Shown here piece after piece: positions 47,514-56,723 of a stretch of DNA of 64,000 nucleotides. The first letter of the stretch is position 1. Each line of letters starts with the position of its first letter. The notes below the pieces were generated by a model. The model did not search any database and was not told the DNA's origin. It was given only the letters and a program-made list of their open reading frames with translations. A program made the position numbers and the translations under genes. The stretch is from positions 124,001-188,000 of the forward strand of contig CAWIXM010000029.1 of assembly GCA_963840055.1 (NCBI GenBank). The letters run 5' to 3'. The DNA is from Rhodoplanes sp963840055. Lineage in GTDB: Bacteria > Pseudomonadota > Alphaproteobacteria > Rhizobiales > Xanthobacteraceae.

Positions 47514-48842
47514 TCACTCCGGCCATGTGCCATTGGCGGCGAGCGCTTCGCCCGCGAGATAAAGCGAGCCGGTAATAATAATGCGCGGCGCGGGCACTAA
47601 GCCGAGCCCGCCGATTCCGGCGAGCGCCGCCGCCAGGCTATCGCTCGCATCCGCTGGAATGCCGATTTCGCGCGCGATCCCCGCAAGCGCTTCGGGGGGT
47701 AACGCTTTGTCCTGATGCATGGGAACCGCGATCAGCCGGCGCGCAAGCCCAACGAAATTTTGGAGGAAGCCCGCGGCGTCCTTGGTCTGCAACATTCCTA
47801 CGACCAGAATAAGCGGACGTGAGACACGCTCTTCGAGGTCGGCGAGCGCCGCTGCCACGATCCGTCCGGCATCGGCATTGTGTCCGCCGTCGAGCCACAG
47901 TTCGCCCCCCACGGGCGTAAGGGTGACCAACCTGCCGGCAGCGAGTCGCTGCATGCGCGCCGGCCACTCGGCTTTCACCAGACCTTCTTCGTAGGCTCTG
48001 ATCGGCAGTTCGAGCCCGGCCGCGCGCAAGGTTGCGATCGCCGTGCCGGCATTGTCGAATTGGTGCCGACCGAACAGGCGCGGCGCCGGCAGGTCGAGCA
48101 ATCCGCCCACATCTTGATAAACCAGGCGGCCACGTTCCTCGCCGGCGATCCAGTCCTGTCCGGCGACATGCAGCAATGCTCCGACTTGCTCTCCGCGCGC
48201 GAGAATTGGCGCGAGCGCGTTTTCGCTCTGCCGGCCGATGATCGTCGGCGTATCGGGCTTGATGATCCCCGCCTTCTCGGTTGCGATCATCTCGATGGCG
48301 CCGCCGAGAAAATCCATATGGTCCATCGACACCGAGGTGATGACGCTCGCGAGCGGTTGATCGATCACATTGGTGGCGTCGAGGCGGCCGCCAAGTCCCA
48401 CTTCGAGCAGCAACACGTCGGCGGGATGGCGGGAAAACAGGAGAAAGGCGGCGGCGGTCTCGATTTCAAACACCGTGATCAGCGCTGCGCCGCTCTTGCG
48501 CTCGCAGAATTCGAGCGCATCGGCGAGTTCGCCATCTTCGACCAGCACGCCGCCGCCGGGACGGCCAAGCCGGAAACGCTCATTGATGCGAACGAGATTG
48601 GGCGAGGTATAGACGTGGACGCTCCGGCCCGCGGCTTCGAGCATCGCGCGCATAAAGGCGATGGTCGAGCCCTTGCCGTTCGTTCCCCCGACATGAATCA
48701 CCGGCGGCAACCGCTTCTGCGGATGATCGAGCGCGGCGAGAATGCGCCACATGCGCTCGAGCGAAAGATCGATGCGTTTGGGATGGAGCGCGAGAAGCCG
48801 GGCGAGGATCGACCCGATGGGCGCCGCCGGCAGCGCGGTCAT
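47514..48842 (-). CDS. folC: Dihydrofolate/folylpolyglutamate synthase
   Basis: Cytoplasmic Mur-ligase-like enzyme of about 442 residues that adds glutamate to folates. The P-loop is HVGGTNGKGST; YTSPNLVRINERF, LLEVGLGGRLDATNV and SVSMDHMDFLG are characteristic, and WLDGGHNADAGR is the C-terminal motif. The ATG at 48842 is preferred to a GTG at 48875. It reads in the same direction as accD, 76-109 bases downstream of it. Confidence 0.95.
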   Translation of the reverse strand: MTALPAAPIGSILARLLALHPKRIDLSLERMWRILAALDHPQKRLPPVIHVGGTNGKGSTIAFMRAMLEAAGRSVHVYTSPNLVRINERFRLGRPGGGVLVEDGELADALEFCERKSGAALITVFEIETAAAFLLFSRHPADVLLLEVGLGGRLDATNVIDQPLASVITSVSMDHMDFLGGAIEMIATEKAGIIKPDTPTIIGRQSENALAPILARGEQVGALLHVAGQDWIAGEERGRLVYQDVGGLLDLPAPRLFGRHQFDNAGTAIATLRAAGLELPIRAYEEGLVKAEWPARMQRLAAGRLVTLTPVGGELWLDGGHNADAGRIVAAALADLEERVSRPLILVVGMLQTKDAAGFLQNFVGLARRLIAVPMHQDKALPPEALAGIAREIGIPADASDSLAAALAGIGGLGLVPAPRIIITGSLYLAGEALAANGTWPE

Positions 48843-48951
48843 TGCAGAAGTCTCGGTTGTAAATTTCCCTCCCACCGGTCGGGAGGCGCGCGATGCGGCG
48901 CGACACGGCGGGCGCCGCGCATCGAATCTTTGCCTCGATCACGCGCGGCGG

Positions 48952-49839
48952 TCACGTTTCGAATGCCGGCTGCGCGTTGCGCGAAGGCGGCGACGCCTTG
49001 GTGAGCAAGCGGCATAGCCGCGCCAATGTCGCGCGCATCTCCTGGCGTGGCACCACCATGTCGATCATGCCGTGCGCCTTGAGATACTCCGCTCTTTGGA
49101 ACCCCTCCGGCAGGCGTTCGCGAATGGTCTGCTCGATCACGCGCGGGCCGGCAAAACCGATCAATGCCCCCGGCTCCGCGATATGGATGTCGCCAAGCAT
49201 CGCGTAGGAAGCGGTTACGCCTCCCGTGGTCGGGTTAGTCAGCACGACGATATAGGGCTTTCGCTGCTCGCGCAGGCGCTCGATCGCGACCGTCGTCCGC
49301 GGCATTTGCATCAGCGCGAAAATGCCTTCCTGCATGCGAGCGCCGCCCGAAGCCACGAACAAGACGAACGGCGTGCCTTTTTCGATCGCGGTTTCCGCGC
49401 CTTTGATCACGGCCTCGCCCGCCGCCATGCCGAGCGACCCGCCCATGAAGTCGAAATCCTGGACGCCGATCACTACGGGCTGACCTTCAAGCTTGCCCAG
49501 GCCGAGCTTGATCGCATCGGCGAGGCCCGTCTTGGCGCGGGCGTCTCTGAGGCGATCGGAATAGCGGCGTTCATCGCGGAACTTGAGCGGGTCGACGGGC
49601 ACCGACGGCACGCCGATGTCAAGCCAGGTCGCGCCGTCGAACATCGACTTGAGGCGCGCGGTGGCGCCCATCCGCATATGGTAATTGGAGCCGGGAATGA
49701 CGAACTGATTCGCCTCCACGTCCTTGTAGAAGACGAGCTGCCCGGTTTCGGGACACTTGATCCACAGGTTTTCCGGCAGGTCGCGACGGTTAAGGAAATT
49801 ACGGATTTTCGGCCGAACGACGTTGGAGATCCAGTTCAT
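48952..49839 (-). CDS. accD: Acetyl-CoA carboxylase beta subunit, no zinc ribbon
   Basis: Carboxyltransferase beta subunit for fatty acid synthesis, 295 residues. Core motifs are GGSLGMAAGEAVIKG, FVLFVASGGARMQEGIFALMQM and NPTTGGVTASYAMLGDI. The N-terminal zinc ribbon normally has four cysteines; here only one remains (WIKCPETGQLVFYKDVEAN) and the second pair is replaced in QFVIPGSNYH. Loss of this ribbon is known in alphaproteobacteria. It is in order with folC. Confidence 0.95.
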   Translation of the reverse strand: MNWISNVVRPKIRNFLNRRDLPENLWIKCPETGQLVFYKDVEANQFVIPGSNYHMRMGATARLKSMFDGATWLDIGVPSVPVDPLKFRDERRYSDRLRDARAKTGLADAIKLGLGKLEGQPVVIGVQDFDFMGGSLGMAAGEAVIKGAETAIEKGTPFVLFVASGGARMQEGIFALMQMPRTTVAIERLREQRKPYIVVLTNPTTGGVTASYAMLGDIHIAEPGALIGFAGPRVIEQTIRERLPEGFQRAEYLKAHGMIDMVVPRQEMRATLARLCRLLTKASPPSRNAQPAFET

Positions 49840-49931
49840 GGCTCAGTTCTTTCCACTCGCTCCCCGGCTGCTCCGACCGCAGGCCCAATGCCGTCAAGGA
49901 CTAGGGGGGAATCATCGGCGCAACCGCGCCG

Positions 49932-50552
49932 TCAAGCATGGCCGGCTTCGCTTGACAACATGCCGAGATCGATGCCGATTTTTTTGAGCGCCTTTCCGTA
50001 CTTGCTATCGATGTCAGCGCCGAAAATCAGCTCGAGATCGGCGGTGCAGTGCAACCAGCCATTGGCCTGAATTTCGCTTTCGAGCTGGCCCGGCGCCCAT
50101 CCCGCATAGCCGAGCGCGAGTACCGCGCTGAGCGGGCCGTCGCCGCGTGCGATCGCCTTGAGAATATCGAGCGTTGCGGTGAGGCAAATGCCGTCGTCGA
50201 TGGGAAGTGTCGAGTTCTCGATGAAGAAGTCGGCCGAATGCAGCACGAAGCCGCGCCCGGTTTCGACCGGGCCACCGCGCAGGACAGGCACCGAGCCCGC
50301 CCGCGGCGGTAACATGATCAGGTCGGCCGCCGGGATAACCTCGAGCTGCACCAAGAGGTCCGCGAAATTTATGTTCGCCGCTGGGTGATTGACGATAATT
50401 CCCATCGCGCCCTCGGAGGAATGGGCGCACACATAAATCAGGCTGCGCGCAAAGCGCTCGTCGCGCATGCTGGGCATGGCGATCAGCATTTGTCCGTCGA
50501 GATAGCCGCGCTTGGGCGGGCCATCTCCCGAGGTCTTCCTGGCTATTCTCAT
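49932..50552 (-). CDS. YqgE/AlgH family protein
   Basis: Protein of about 206 residues. YLDGQMLIAMPSMRDERF, AMGIIVNHPAANI and VLRGGPVETGRGFVLHS are the UPF0301/AlgH signature. The start MRIARKT at 50552 is preferred over a longer frame from 50594. The function is not clear; a role in transcription of surface genes is suggested for some homologues. It is divergent from the DsbD-like gene. Confidence 0.9.
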   Translation of the reverse strand: MRIARKTSGDGPPKRGYLDGQMLIAMPSMRDERFARSLIYVCAHSSEGAMGIIVNHPAANINFADLLVQLEVIPAADLIMLPPRAGSVPVLRGGPVETGRGFVLHSADFFIENSTLPIDDGICLTATLDILKAIARGDGPLSAVLALGYAGWAPGQLESEIQANGWLHCTADLELIFGADIDSKYGKALKKIGIDLGMLSSEAGHA

Positions 50553-50667
50553 CAGTGCAAGGTTACCCCGATCCGATCGCATTCGGCAACGCATGTGTCC
50601 GCGCGTGATGCCTCGCTCACGACCATTTCAGTAGCAACCCCCTGGTTGCGTCGATAAATGATCGCCC

Positions 50668-51531
50668 ATGATTGTACCAGGATTGCGGCGACGTATCGTT
50701 CTCCTCGTTTGCATCGTCGCCTCTATGTCCGCCCCATTCATCGGCTGGACTCGGTCGCACGCGGCCGACGCATCCGCCTGGGTCGGCAATTCGCGCTCCG
50801 CGCTTCGCCTCATTGCGGGCACGCCGGCGAGCGGTCAAGGTTTCCTGCGCGCCGGTATTGAAATAAGGCTCGCGCCAGGCTGGAAGACCTATTGGCGCTA
50901 CCCGGGGGATTCGGGCATCGCGGCTCGATTCGATTTTGCCCGATCGACGAACGTCAAGTCGGTCGAAGTCGCATGGCCAGCGCCGCACGCCTGGCGAGAC
51001 GACGCGGGGACCTCGATCGGGTACAAGGACAACGTCCTATTGCCCCTCCGCGTGGTCCCGCAGAACCCGATGCAACCGGTCGGGCTCGCACTTGCATTCG
51101 ACTACGCGATTTGCGAGCGCGTATGCGTTCCCGAGTCCGGCAGCACGGAATTGCAGCTCTCGGCCTCCGCGCCGGAGCATGACGCCGCGCTCGCGGCGGC
51201 AGAGGCGCGCGTGCCGAAGCAAAGCGTGGTCGGCGCTAGTACCGGCTTGGCGATTCGCGCCGTCAAGCGCGACGGCACATGGCCGCACCCGCGCATCATG
51301 GTCGACGTGGCGGCGCCTGCGGGCCAAAGCGTCGATCTGTTCGCCGAAGGACCGACCCCAGACTGGGCCTTGCCGTTGCCCGAACCGGCCGGCGAAGCGC
51401 GCGACGGCATACACCGGTTCACCTTCGATATCGACGGCGTGCCGCCGGGCGTCGATCCAAAAGGGGCAACGCTGAGACTCACCGCGGTCGCCGGCGCGGA
51501 TGCGGTCGAGGCCTCGTACCGTCTCGACTAA
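50668..51531 (+). CDS. Exported DsbD N-terminal-like protein
   Basis: Protein of 287 residues with a signal peptide (RRRIVLLVCIVASMSAPFIGWTRSHAAD). A DsbC/DsbD N-terminal-like domain follows: EIRLAPGWKTYWRYPGDSG, WPAPHAW, and FDYAICERVCVPESG with a Cys pair. There is no membrane or thioredoxin part, so it is the stand-alone periplasmic form seen in Hyphomicrobiales. It probably takes part in thiol exchange; a redox partner is not seen here. Confidence 0.85.
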   Translation: MIVPGLRRRIVLLVCIVASMSAPFIGWTRSHAADASAWVGNSRSALRLIAGTPASGQGFLRAGIEIRLAPGWKTYWRYPGDSGIAARFDFARSTNVKSVEVAWPAPHAWRDDAGTSIGYKDNVLLPLRVVPQNPMQPVGLALAFDYAICERVCVPESGSTELQLSASAPEHDAALAAAEARVPKQSVVGASTGLAIRAVKRDGTWPHPRIMVDVAAPAGQSVDLFAEGPTPDWALPLPEPAGEARDGIHRFTFDIDGVPPGVDPKGATLRLTAVAGADAVEASYRLD

Positions 51532-51647
51532 TTCACCGAGCGCGCGTTAGGGTGATGCCGGCGCGGGTTCATCTCGGGCTCCCACAGGCGTGCGGGGTCG
51601 CCTATGGATGTCTTAAAACAGGCCAGTCACGAACGAGGATCACATTC

Positions 51648-52133
51648 ATGCCCATCAAAGTCGGCGACCGCATTCCCGAGGCGAAGTTCCGTGTCATGAG
51701 CGAGAGCGGACCGGCCGTAAAGACGACCGACGAGGTCTTCAAAGGCAAAAAGGTGGTGCTGTTCGCCGTGCCCGGCGCCTTCACCCCCACCTGTCACAAA
51801 AATCATCTCCCCGGCTTCCTCAAGAACGCCGACGCGATCAAGGCGAAGGGCGTCGACACGATCGCCGTCACCGGCGTGAACGACGTGTTTGTCATGGATG
51901 CTTGGAAGAAGGCGACCGGCGCTGAGGGAAAGATCGAGTTCCTCGCCGACGGCAACGGCGATTTCGCTAAAGCGATCGACCTTGCGCTCGATGCCAGCGG
52001 CGCCGGCCTCGGGCTGCGCTCGCGACGCTACGCGATGCTGGTCGAGGATGGGGTGGTCAAAAAGCTCAGCGTCGAAAGCGAGCCGGGAAAGGCCGAGGTT
52101 TCGAGCGCCGAGAACCTGCTCAAGCAGATGTGA
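51648..52133 (+). CDS. Peroxiredoxin, Prx5 type
   Basis: Cytoplasmic peroxidase of 161 residues. The peroxidatic Cys49 lies in VPGAFTPTCHKNHLPGF; it is the only cysteine, so it is a 1-Cys form needing an outside thiol reductant such as glutaredoxin. GVDTIAVTGVNDVFVMDAW and the ending VSSAENLLKQM are usual. The ATG at 51648 is chosen because upstream sequence in the same frame belongs to the preceding gene region. Confidence 0.93.
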   Translation: MPIKVGDRIPEAKFRVMSESGPAVKTTDEVFKGKKVVLFAVPGAFTPTCHKNHLPGFLKNADAIKAKGVDTIAVTGVNDVFVMDAWKKATGAEGKIEFLADGNGDFAKAIDLALDASGAGLGLRSRRYAMLVEDGVVKKLSVESEPGKAEVSSAENLLKQM

Positions 52134-52154
52134 GCCTCGGCGCGCCGGTCTTTC

Positions 52155-52622
52155 TCATGACGCGTCGCTTTCCGTATTAGCGGCGCGCATTTCCTTGATC
52201 GCTTCGCGGGCGAGTTCGTCGGCGCGCTCGTTGAGATCGTGGCCGGCATGGCCGCGCACCCAGTGCCAGCGGACCTTATGTTGCGTGAGCGTGGCGTCGA
52301 GCCGCTGCCAAAGATCGACGTTCTTCACCGGCTTCCGATCGGCGGTCCGCCAGCCGTTACGCTTCCATGACATAATCCAGCTCGTGATGCCCTGCCGCAT
52401 ATATTGGCTGTCGGTGTGAAGATCGACCGTGCACGGCCGCTTGAGGGCCTCAAGCGCCATGATCGCCGCGGTCAACTCCATGCGATTATTGGTCGTATGC
52501 GGATCGCCCCCCTTGATTTCCTTGCGGCGGCCGTTCCATTCGAGAATCGCACCCCAACCGCCGGGCCCGGGATTACCGGAACATGCACCGTCGGTATGGA
52601 TGGTGACGTAGCCTTCCGACAC
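52155..52622 (-). CDS. rnhA: Ribonuclease HI
   Basis: Cleaves RNA in RNA-DNA hybrids; 155 residues. Active-site acids are in IHTDGACSGNPGPGGW, NNRMELTAAI, and HTDSQYM, and the last in NERADELA. The GTG start at 52622 matches the usual beginning; a longer frame to 52907 overlaps the thrB end and is not convincing. It starts 12 bases after the thrB stop, so it is likely in the thrB operon. Confidence 0.95.
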   Translation of the reverse strand: MSEGYVTIHTDGACSGNPGPGGWGAILEWNGRRKEIKGGDPHTTNNRMELTAAIMALEALKRPCTVDLHTDSQYMRQGITSWIMSWKRNGWRTADRKPVKNVDLWQRLDATLTQHKVRWHWVRGHAGHDLNERADELAREAIKEMRAANTESDAS

Positions 52623-52633
52623 GAGACCCTCGC

Positions 52634-53596
52634 TCAGTCGATGCCGTAATCGCGCGCGTCGGCGACCATCTGATGAAAGCGGAGCTTGCGGTAATATTCG
52701 AGCGGGTCTTTCGGCCGAACGAGCGCGCCAGGGGGGGTCGCGAACCAGTCCACGAGCCGGGTCAACAAGAAGCGCAGCGCGGCGCCGCGGCAAAGCATCG
52801 GCAAGGCGGCGATCTCGCGGTCGGAGAATGGCCGCTTGCGAAGATAGCCGAGCAGCAGCGCGCGCCCCTTGGTCACGTTGTAGGAATGGTCTGGCTCGAA
52901 GCACCACGCGTTGAGGCAGATCGCCACGTCATAGGCGAGCATGTCGGTGCAGGCGAAATAAAAATCGATCAGGCCCGAAATGCGCGTGTCGAGAAAGAAG
53001 ACGTTGTCCGGAAACAGGTCGCCATGGATCACGCCTTCGGGCAGGTCGCGCGGCCATGAGGTCTCGAGCTGCGACAATTCGGTTTCGATCGCTTCCGCAA
53101 GACCGGCGATCACCGTGTCGGCGCGCCCCTGGGCGCTCCGGTAGAGCGCCCGCCAACCATCGACGGAGAGCGTGTTGCGCCGCCGCAGCGGAAAATTGAG
53201 GCCGGCAAGATGCAGCTGCGCGAGCGCCTCACCCACTCCTTGGCAATGGGCGACATTCGGCCGTCTGATCCACATGCCGTCGAGGAAGGTGAAGATCGCC
53301 GCCGGACGGCCGGCGAGACGGCCGAGCGCCGCCCCTTTGCGAGTCTTGATTGGCTGCGGGCAGGTGAGCCCGCGCCCCGCGAGATGCTCCAGCAGGCTGA
53401 GGAAGAACGGCACGTCGGCCGCCGCGACGCGCTTCTCGTACAAGGTCAGGATGAAATTGCCGCGGGACGTGTGCAGCAGATAGTTGGAGTTCTCGACCCC
53501 TTCGGCGATCCCCTTGTAGGCGAGGAGTTCGCCCAGATCGTAGTCGCCGAGATAGGCCTGCAGCTCTTCGACAGCGATATCCGTATAGACCGCCAT
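52634..53596 (-). CDS. thrB: Homoserine kinase, APH-like type
   Basis: Phosphorylates homoserine in threonine synthesis; 320 residues. This is the aminoglycoside phosphotransferase-like ThrB, with VENSNYLLHTSRGNFILTLYE, HGDLFPDNVFFLD (catalytic loop) and GLIDFYFACTDMLAYDVAI (metal-binding Asp). The start is an ATG. It lies between ispH and rnhA, an order found in many rhizobia. Confidence 0.95.
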   Translation of the reverse strand: MAVYTDIAVEELQAYLGDYDLGELLAYKGIAEGVENSNYLLHTSRGNFILTLYEKRVAAADVPFFLSLLEHLAGRGLTCPQPIKTRKGAALGRLAGRPAAIFTFLDGMWIRRPNVAHCQGVGEALAQLHLAGLNFPLRRRNTLSVDGWRALYRSAQGRADTVIAGLAEAIETELSQLETSWPRDLPEGVIHGDLFPDNVFFLDTRISGLIDFYFACTDMLAYDVAICLNAWCFEPDHSYNVTKGRALLLGYLRKRPFSDREIAALPMLCRGAALRFLLTRLVDWFATPPGALVRPKDPLEYYRKLRFHQMVADARDYGID

Positions 53597-53613
53597 CCCG
53601 CCCCCGGACGGCC

Positions 53614-54612
53614 TTATTCAGCCGCCGTGCCGGCCGCCTTGTCGATGTCCCTGAGGTGGCGGGGCAAGGGGAAGAACATGCTCTCCTCGACCGCCGAGAC
53701 GGTTTCCACGCTGATCTCGTAGCGGGCGGCGAAAGCGTCGATGATCTCCTCCACGATCACCTCCGGCGCCGACGCGCCCGCGGTGATGCCGAGACGCGCA
53801 ATCCCGGCGAGCCGCGACCAATCGATCTCATGGGCGCGCTGCACCAGTTGCGCCTGCGAACACCCGTTGCGCTCCGCCACTTCCTTCAGGCGTTGCGAAT
53901 TCGAAGAGTTGGGCGCCCCGACCACGATCAGCGCGTCGACGATCGGCGCGACCCGCTTGACCGCCTCCTGCCGATTGGTGGTGGCGTAGCAGATGTCTTC
54001 CTTCTGCGGTCCGACGATGGTCGGGAATCGCTCAGTCAAGACGGCGATAATTTCAGCGCAGTCATCGACCGACAGCGTCGTCTGCGTAACGTAAGCGAGC
54101 TTTGTCGGATCCTGGGGCGTGAAGCGGGCCGCGTCCGCTACAGTCTCGATCAACGTGATCGCGCCGGCCGGCAGTTGGCCGATTGTCCCCGCGACCTCGG
54201 GGTGGCCGGCATGTCCGATCAGCACGATCTCGCGTCCGCGGCGGAAATGAATTTCGGCCTCGCGGTGCACCTTGGTGACCAGGGGGCAGGTCGCGTCGAG
54301 AGCGAAGAAATTGCGCTTGGCAGCCTCCTCCGGGACCGATTTCGGCACACCATGGGCTGAGAACACCACCGGCGCCTGCGTATCGGGAACTTCATCCAGC
54401 TCTTCGACAAAGATCGCCCCCTTGCCTTTGAGGCTCTCGACGACATAGCGGTTGTGTACGATCTCGTGCCGCACATAGACCGGCGCCCCATATAGCGCGA
54501 GAGCGCGCTCAACTGTCTCAACCGCCCGCACGACCCCGGCGCAGAAGCCGCGGGGCGAACAAAGAAGGACCTTGAGCGGCGGCTTTCCGCCGGGCATGGA
54601 TGGTGCGGTCAT
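53614..54612 (-). CDS. ispH: HMBPP reductase IspH
   Basis: 4Fe-4S enzyme of 332 residues making IPP and DMAPP in the last step of the MEP pathway. Cluster cysteines are in SPRGFCAGVVRAVE, LDATCPLVTKVH and EDICYATTNRQEAV. The HMBPP-binding His are in RHEIVHN and IGHAGHPEV, and SSNSQRL is conserved. It is 17 bases upstream of thrB in the same operon; the first nine residues are variable. Confidence 0.96.
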   Translation of the reverse strand: MTAPSMPGGKPPLKVLLCSPRGFCAGVVRAVETVERALALYGAPVYVRHEIVHNRYVVESLKGKGAIFVEELDEVPDTQAPVVFSAHGVPKSVPEEAAKRNFFALDATCPLVTKVHREAEIHFRRGREIVLIGHAGHPEVAGTIGQLPAGAITLIETVADAARFTPQDPTKLAYVTQTTLSVDDCAEIIAVLTERFPTIVGPQKEDICYATTNRQEAVKRVAPIVDALIVVGAPNSSNSQRLKEVAERNGCSQAQLVQRAHEIDWSRLAGIARLGITAGASAPEVIVEEIIDAFAARYEISVETVSAVEESMFFPLPRHLRDIDKAAGTAAE

Positions 54613-54799
54613 GGCTGGCCTTGTGGTTCTGGCTCTCTCTCGCGCTGGTCGGTCTTGAGCTTCGGTCCAGCGGCTGTCAAGCTGGTCACGGGTTGCCTCA
54701 GTTACGGCTGGTCGCCTATATAGAGTGCAACTTCCTCTTTCTCAGACAAGAAAAGGCTTCGCCGTCTGACGGCGGGCGGGGCGCCAAGGAGGCTTTACC

Positions 54800-55492
54800 A
54801 TGTCGGACCAACCGCTGATGCCCAAAGCCACCGCCGTGTGGTTGGTCGAAAATACGGCTCTGTCGTTCGATCAGATCGCGGATTTCTGCAAGCTGCATCC
54901 GCTTGAAGTGAAGGCAATCGCTGACGGCGACTCGGCCCAGGGCATCAAGGGCCTCGACCCGATCCTCACCGGCCAGCTCACCCGCGATGAGATCGAACGC
55001 GTTGAAGGCGACGCGCATGCGCGGCTGCGGCTTGCCCAATCCAAGCTGCGCCTCCCCGAAGCCAAGCGCAAGCGCGGGCCGCGCTACACGCCGGTGTCCC
55101 GCCGCCAAGACCGCCCCAACGCCATTCTTTGGCTCGTGCGCAACCATCCGGAACTGAAGGACAGCCAGATCATGCGCCTCGTCGGCACGACCAAGGCGAC
55201 GATCGCGGCGATCCGGGAACGTACCCATTGGAACGCGCCGAACCTCAACCCGCTCGACCCGGTGACGCTCGGCCTGTGCTCGCAGATCGATCTCGATCTC
55301 GAAGTCAGCCGCGCGGCCAAGGAGAAGCCGCTTCCGGCCGAACAGGCGGTCACCTTGCTGCCCGCCGACGTGACCACCGCCGCGCCGACCACGGAAGCAT
55401 CTGAAGAACCAGAGAAAAAACCTGCCGAGGAGCTCGATGTCGAGGCGGTGTTCGCGCGCCTCAAGAAGATCGGTGGCAAGCAAGAGGAATAG
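54800..55492 (+). CDS. trcR: Cell cycle regulator TrcR (DUF1013)
   Basis: Protein of 230 residues, DUF1013/TrcR, conserved in alphaproteobacteria and linked to the CtrA-type cell-cycle network. MPKATAVWLVENTALSFDQI and a helix-turn-helix-like IADFCKLHPLEVKAIADG are at the N-terminus; VSRRQDRPNAILWLVRNHPE and KATIAAIRERTHWN follow. The tail is rich in Glu, Pro and Ala. It is a single gene with GGAGG upstream, divergent from ispH. Confidence 0.9.
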   Translation: MSDQPLMPKATAVWLVENTALSFDQIADFCKLHPLEVKAIADGDSAQGIKGLDPILTGQLTRDEIERVEGDAHARLRLAQSKLRLPEAKRKRGPRYTPVSRRQDRPNAILWLVRNHPELKDSQIMRLVGTTKATIAAIRERTHWNAPNLNPLDPVTLGLCSQIDLDLEVSRAAKEKPLPAEQAVTLLPADVTTAAPTTEASEEPEKKPAEELDVEAVFARLKKIGGKQEE

Positions 55493-55551
55493 TCGCACTG
55501 GGTGCCCGGCCGCGCCCGGTCATGATCGCCGCACCGGCATCGGTCTGACGG

Positions 55552-56499
55552 TCAACTAAAAAGCGGCGTGCCCGGAACAAAAGCCTCGAACGCAGCCCAG
55601 AACAACTGCCGATACTGGTCCTGCTCCATCAAGAGCTCGTGCATCGCGCCCGGGACGATGAGATGTGAGCCGGCGCGGAGGTTCCAGGTAAAGTCCTCGA
55701 TCGCCGCAAGCGACATCAGATGATCGTTGGCAGCCGCAAGCAGGAGCATCGGCTGGCGCAATCGGGCGGCGTAGGATGGCTGCTGCAAAGCCGCCATCGT
55801 GCGGAACGCCGCGCTGACCCAACCGATCGTCGGCGCTCCCACGCCGAGGGCCGGTTCGGCTTCGAGGATGGCGGCGGTCCGCGCATACCGGACTGGATCA
55901 GACGTCATTACATTGCCCGCAAAGGGAGCCGCGGCGGACGGCGTCGGGCCACCACCCGGCACATAGAGGCGACCGAAGCCGAGCAGCTTTAACGCGCGTG
56001 CTATGGCCGGGCCGGCGCCTAAAAGCGAGCTTTGCCCGAGCCCGATCATCGGGGCGCTCAGCACCGACCGGTCGAACCAGCGATGGCCGCGCCCGGCCGA
56101 TTGGATCAGCACTGTCGCGCCCATCCCCTGGCCCAGCGCGAAAAGCGGCGGCGGGCAGTCGGGCAGCACAACATCTTTCATGAATGTTTCGAGGTCGGTG
56201 AGGTAGTCCGCGAACCGGCGCACATGGCCCTTGTGCGGATTGCGAGTCAAGCGTTGCGACAGGCCCTGGCCGCGCCAGTCGAGGGTGACGACGGCGAAGC
56301 CGCGCGCGCGTAAGTCGCGAACGACTTCAAAATACTTCTCGATGAACTCGGCGCGATCTTGAAACAGGCAGACCGTACCTTTGCGTCCGGGGGGAGGCGG
56401 CCAGCGCGCAAAGCGAAGCGCGACGCCGTCCGGCGTCTTGAGCACGCCGACGACCCCGTCGGCGGGAGCCGGATTGGCAGGGATGGAGACGAGGTTCAT
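55552..56499 (-). CDS. Alpha/beta hydrolase lacking the usual nucleophile
   Basis: Protein of 315 residues resembling lysophospholipase/monoglyceride lipase hydrolases. FAVVTLDWRGQGLSQRL and the Asp and His regions (LAAANDHL and GAMHELLME) are present. The nucleophile elbow should read G-x-S-x-G; here it is LGQGMGAT, with Gly in place of Ser (codon at 56125-56127). It may be catalytically dead, use another residue, or have a base error. Confidence 0.85.
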   Translation of the reverse strand: MNLVSIPANPAPADGVVGVLKTPDGVALRFARWPPPPGRKGTVCLFQDRAEFIEKYFEVVRDLRARGFAVVTLDWRGQGLSQRLTRNPHKGHVRRFADYLTDLETFMKDVVLPDCPPPLFALGQGMGATVLIQSAGRGHRWFDRSVLSAPMIGLGQSSLLGAGPAIARALKLLGFGRLYVPGGGPTPSAAAPFAGNVMTSDPVRYARTAAILEAEPALGVGAPTIGWVSAAFRTMAALQQPSYAARLRQPMLLLAAANDHLMSLAAIEDFTWNLRAGSHLIVPGAMHELLMEQDQYRQLFWAAFEAFVPGTPLFS

Positions 56500-56602
56500 C
56501 GAGAGGATCCGCGCGGCAAAAGCCCGCTTATATCAGTCGGCGAGGCCCGCTCAACCCGAGTGAAGGGGAAGCCCGGCCACGGCCCGGAGACCCGCTGTCG
56601 GT

Positions 56603-56631
56603 CTTGCAGCATCAAGCCCGCCTGCCCATAT
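56603..56631 (+). promoter_or_regulatory. Heat-shock (RpoH) promoter
   Basis: CTTG at 56603-56606 and CCCATAT at 56625-56631 are 18 bases apart, matching the RpoH pattern. The predicted start near 56638 gives a leader of about 85 bases, the size of a ROSE element. Confidence 0.55.
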
Positions 56632-56637
56632 CACTTA

Positions 56638-56723
56638 TGCGCCGGCCAAAGTGCGGCGCGACGAGGTGGTTCGGCCCTTGGGCGGACCGTTTCGCATGTC
56701 GCTCAATCCTAGGAGGATATGCT
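56638..56723 (+). ncRNA. ROSE-like RNA thermometer in the hsp20 leader
   Basis: The Shine-Dalgarno AGGAGG is inside a perfect small inverted repeat, ATCCT-AGG-AGGAT (56707-56719), next to the ATG. A GCCC-TT-GGGC hairpin sits upstream. ROSE elements in rhizobia hide the ribosome binding site in this way until heating. Not folded by computation. Confidence 0.5.
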
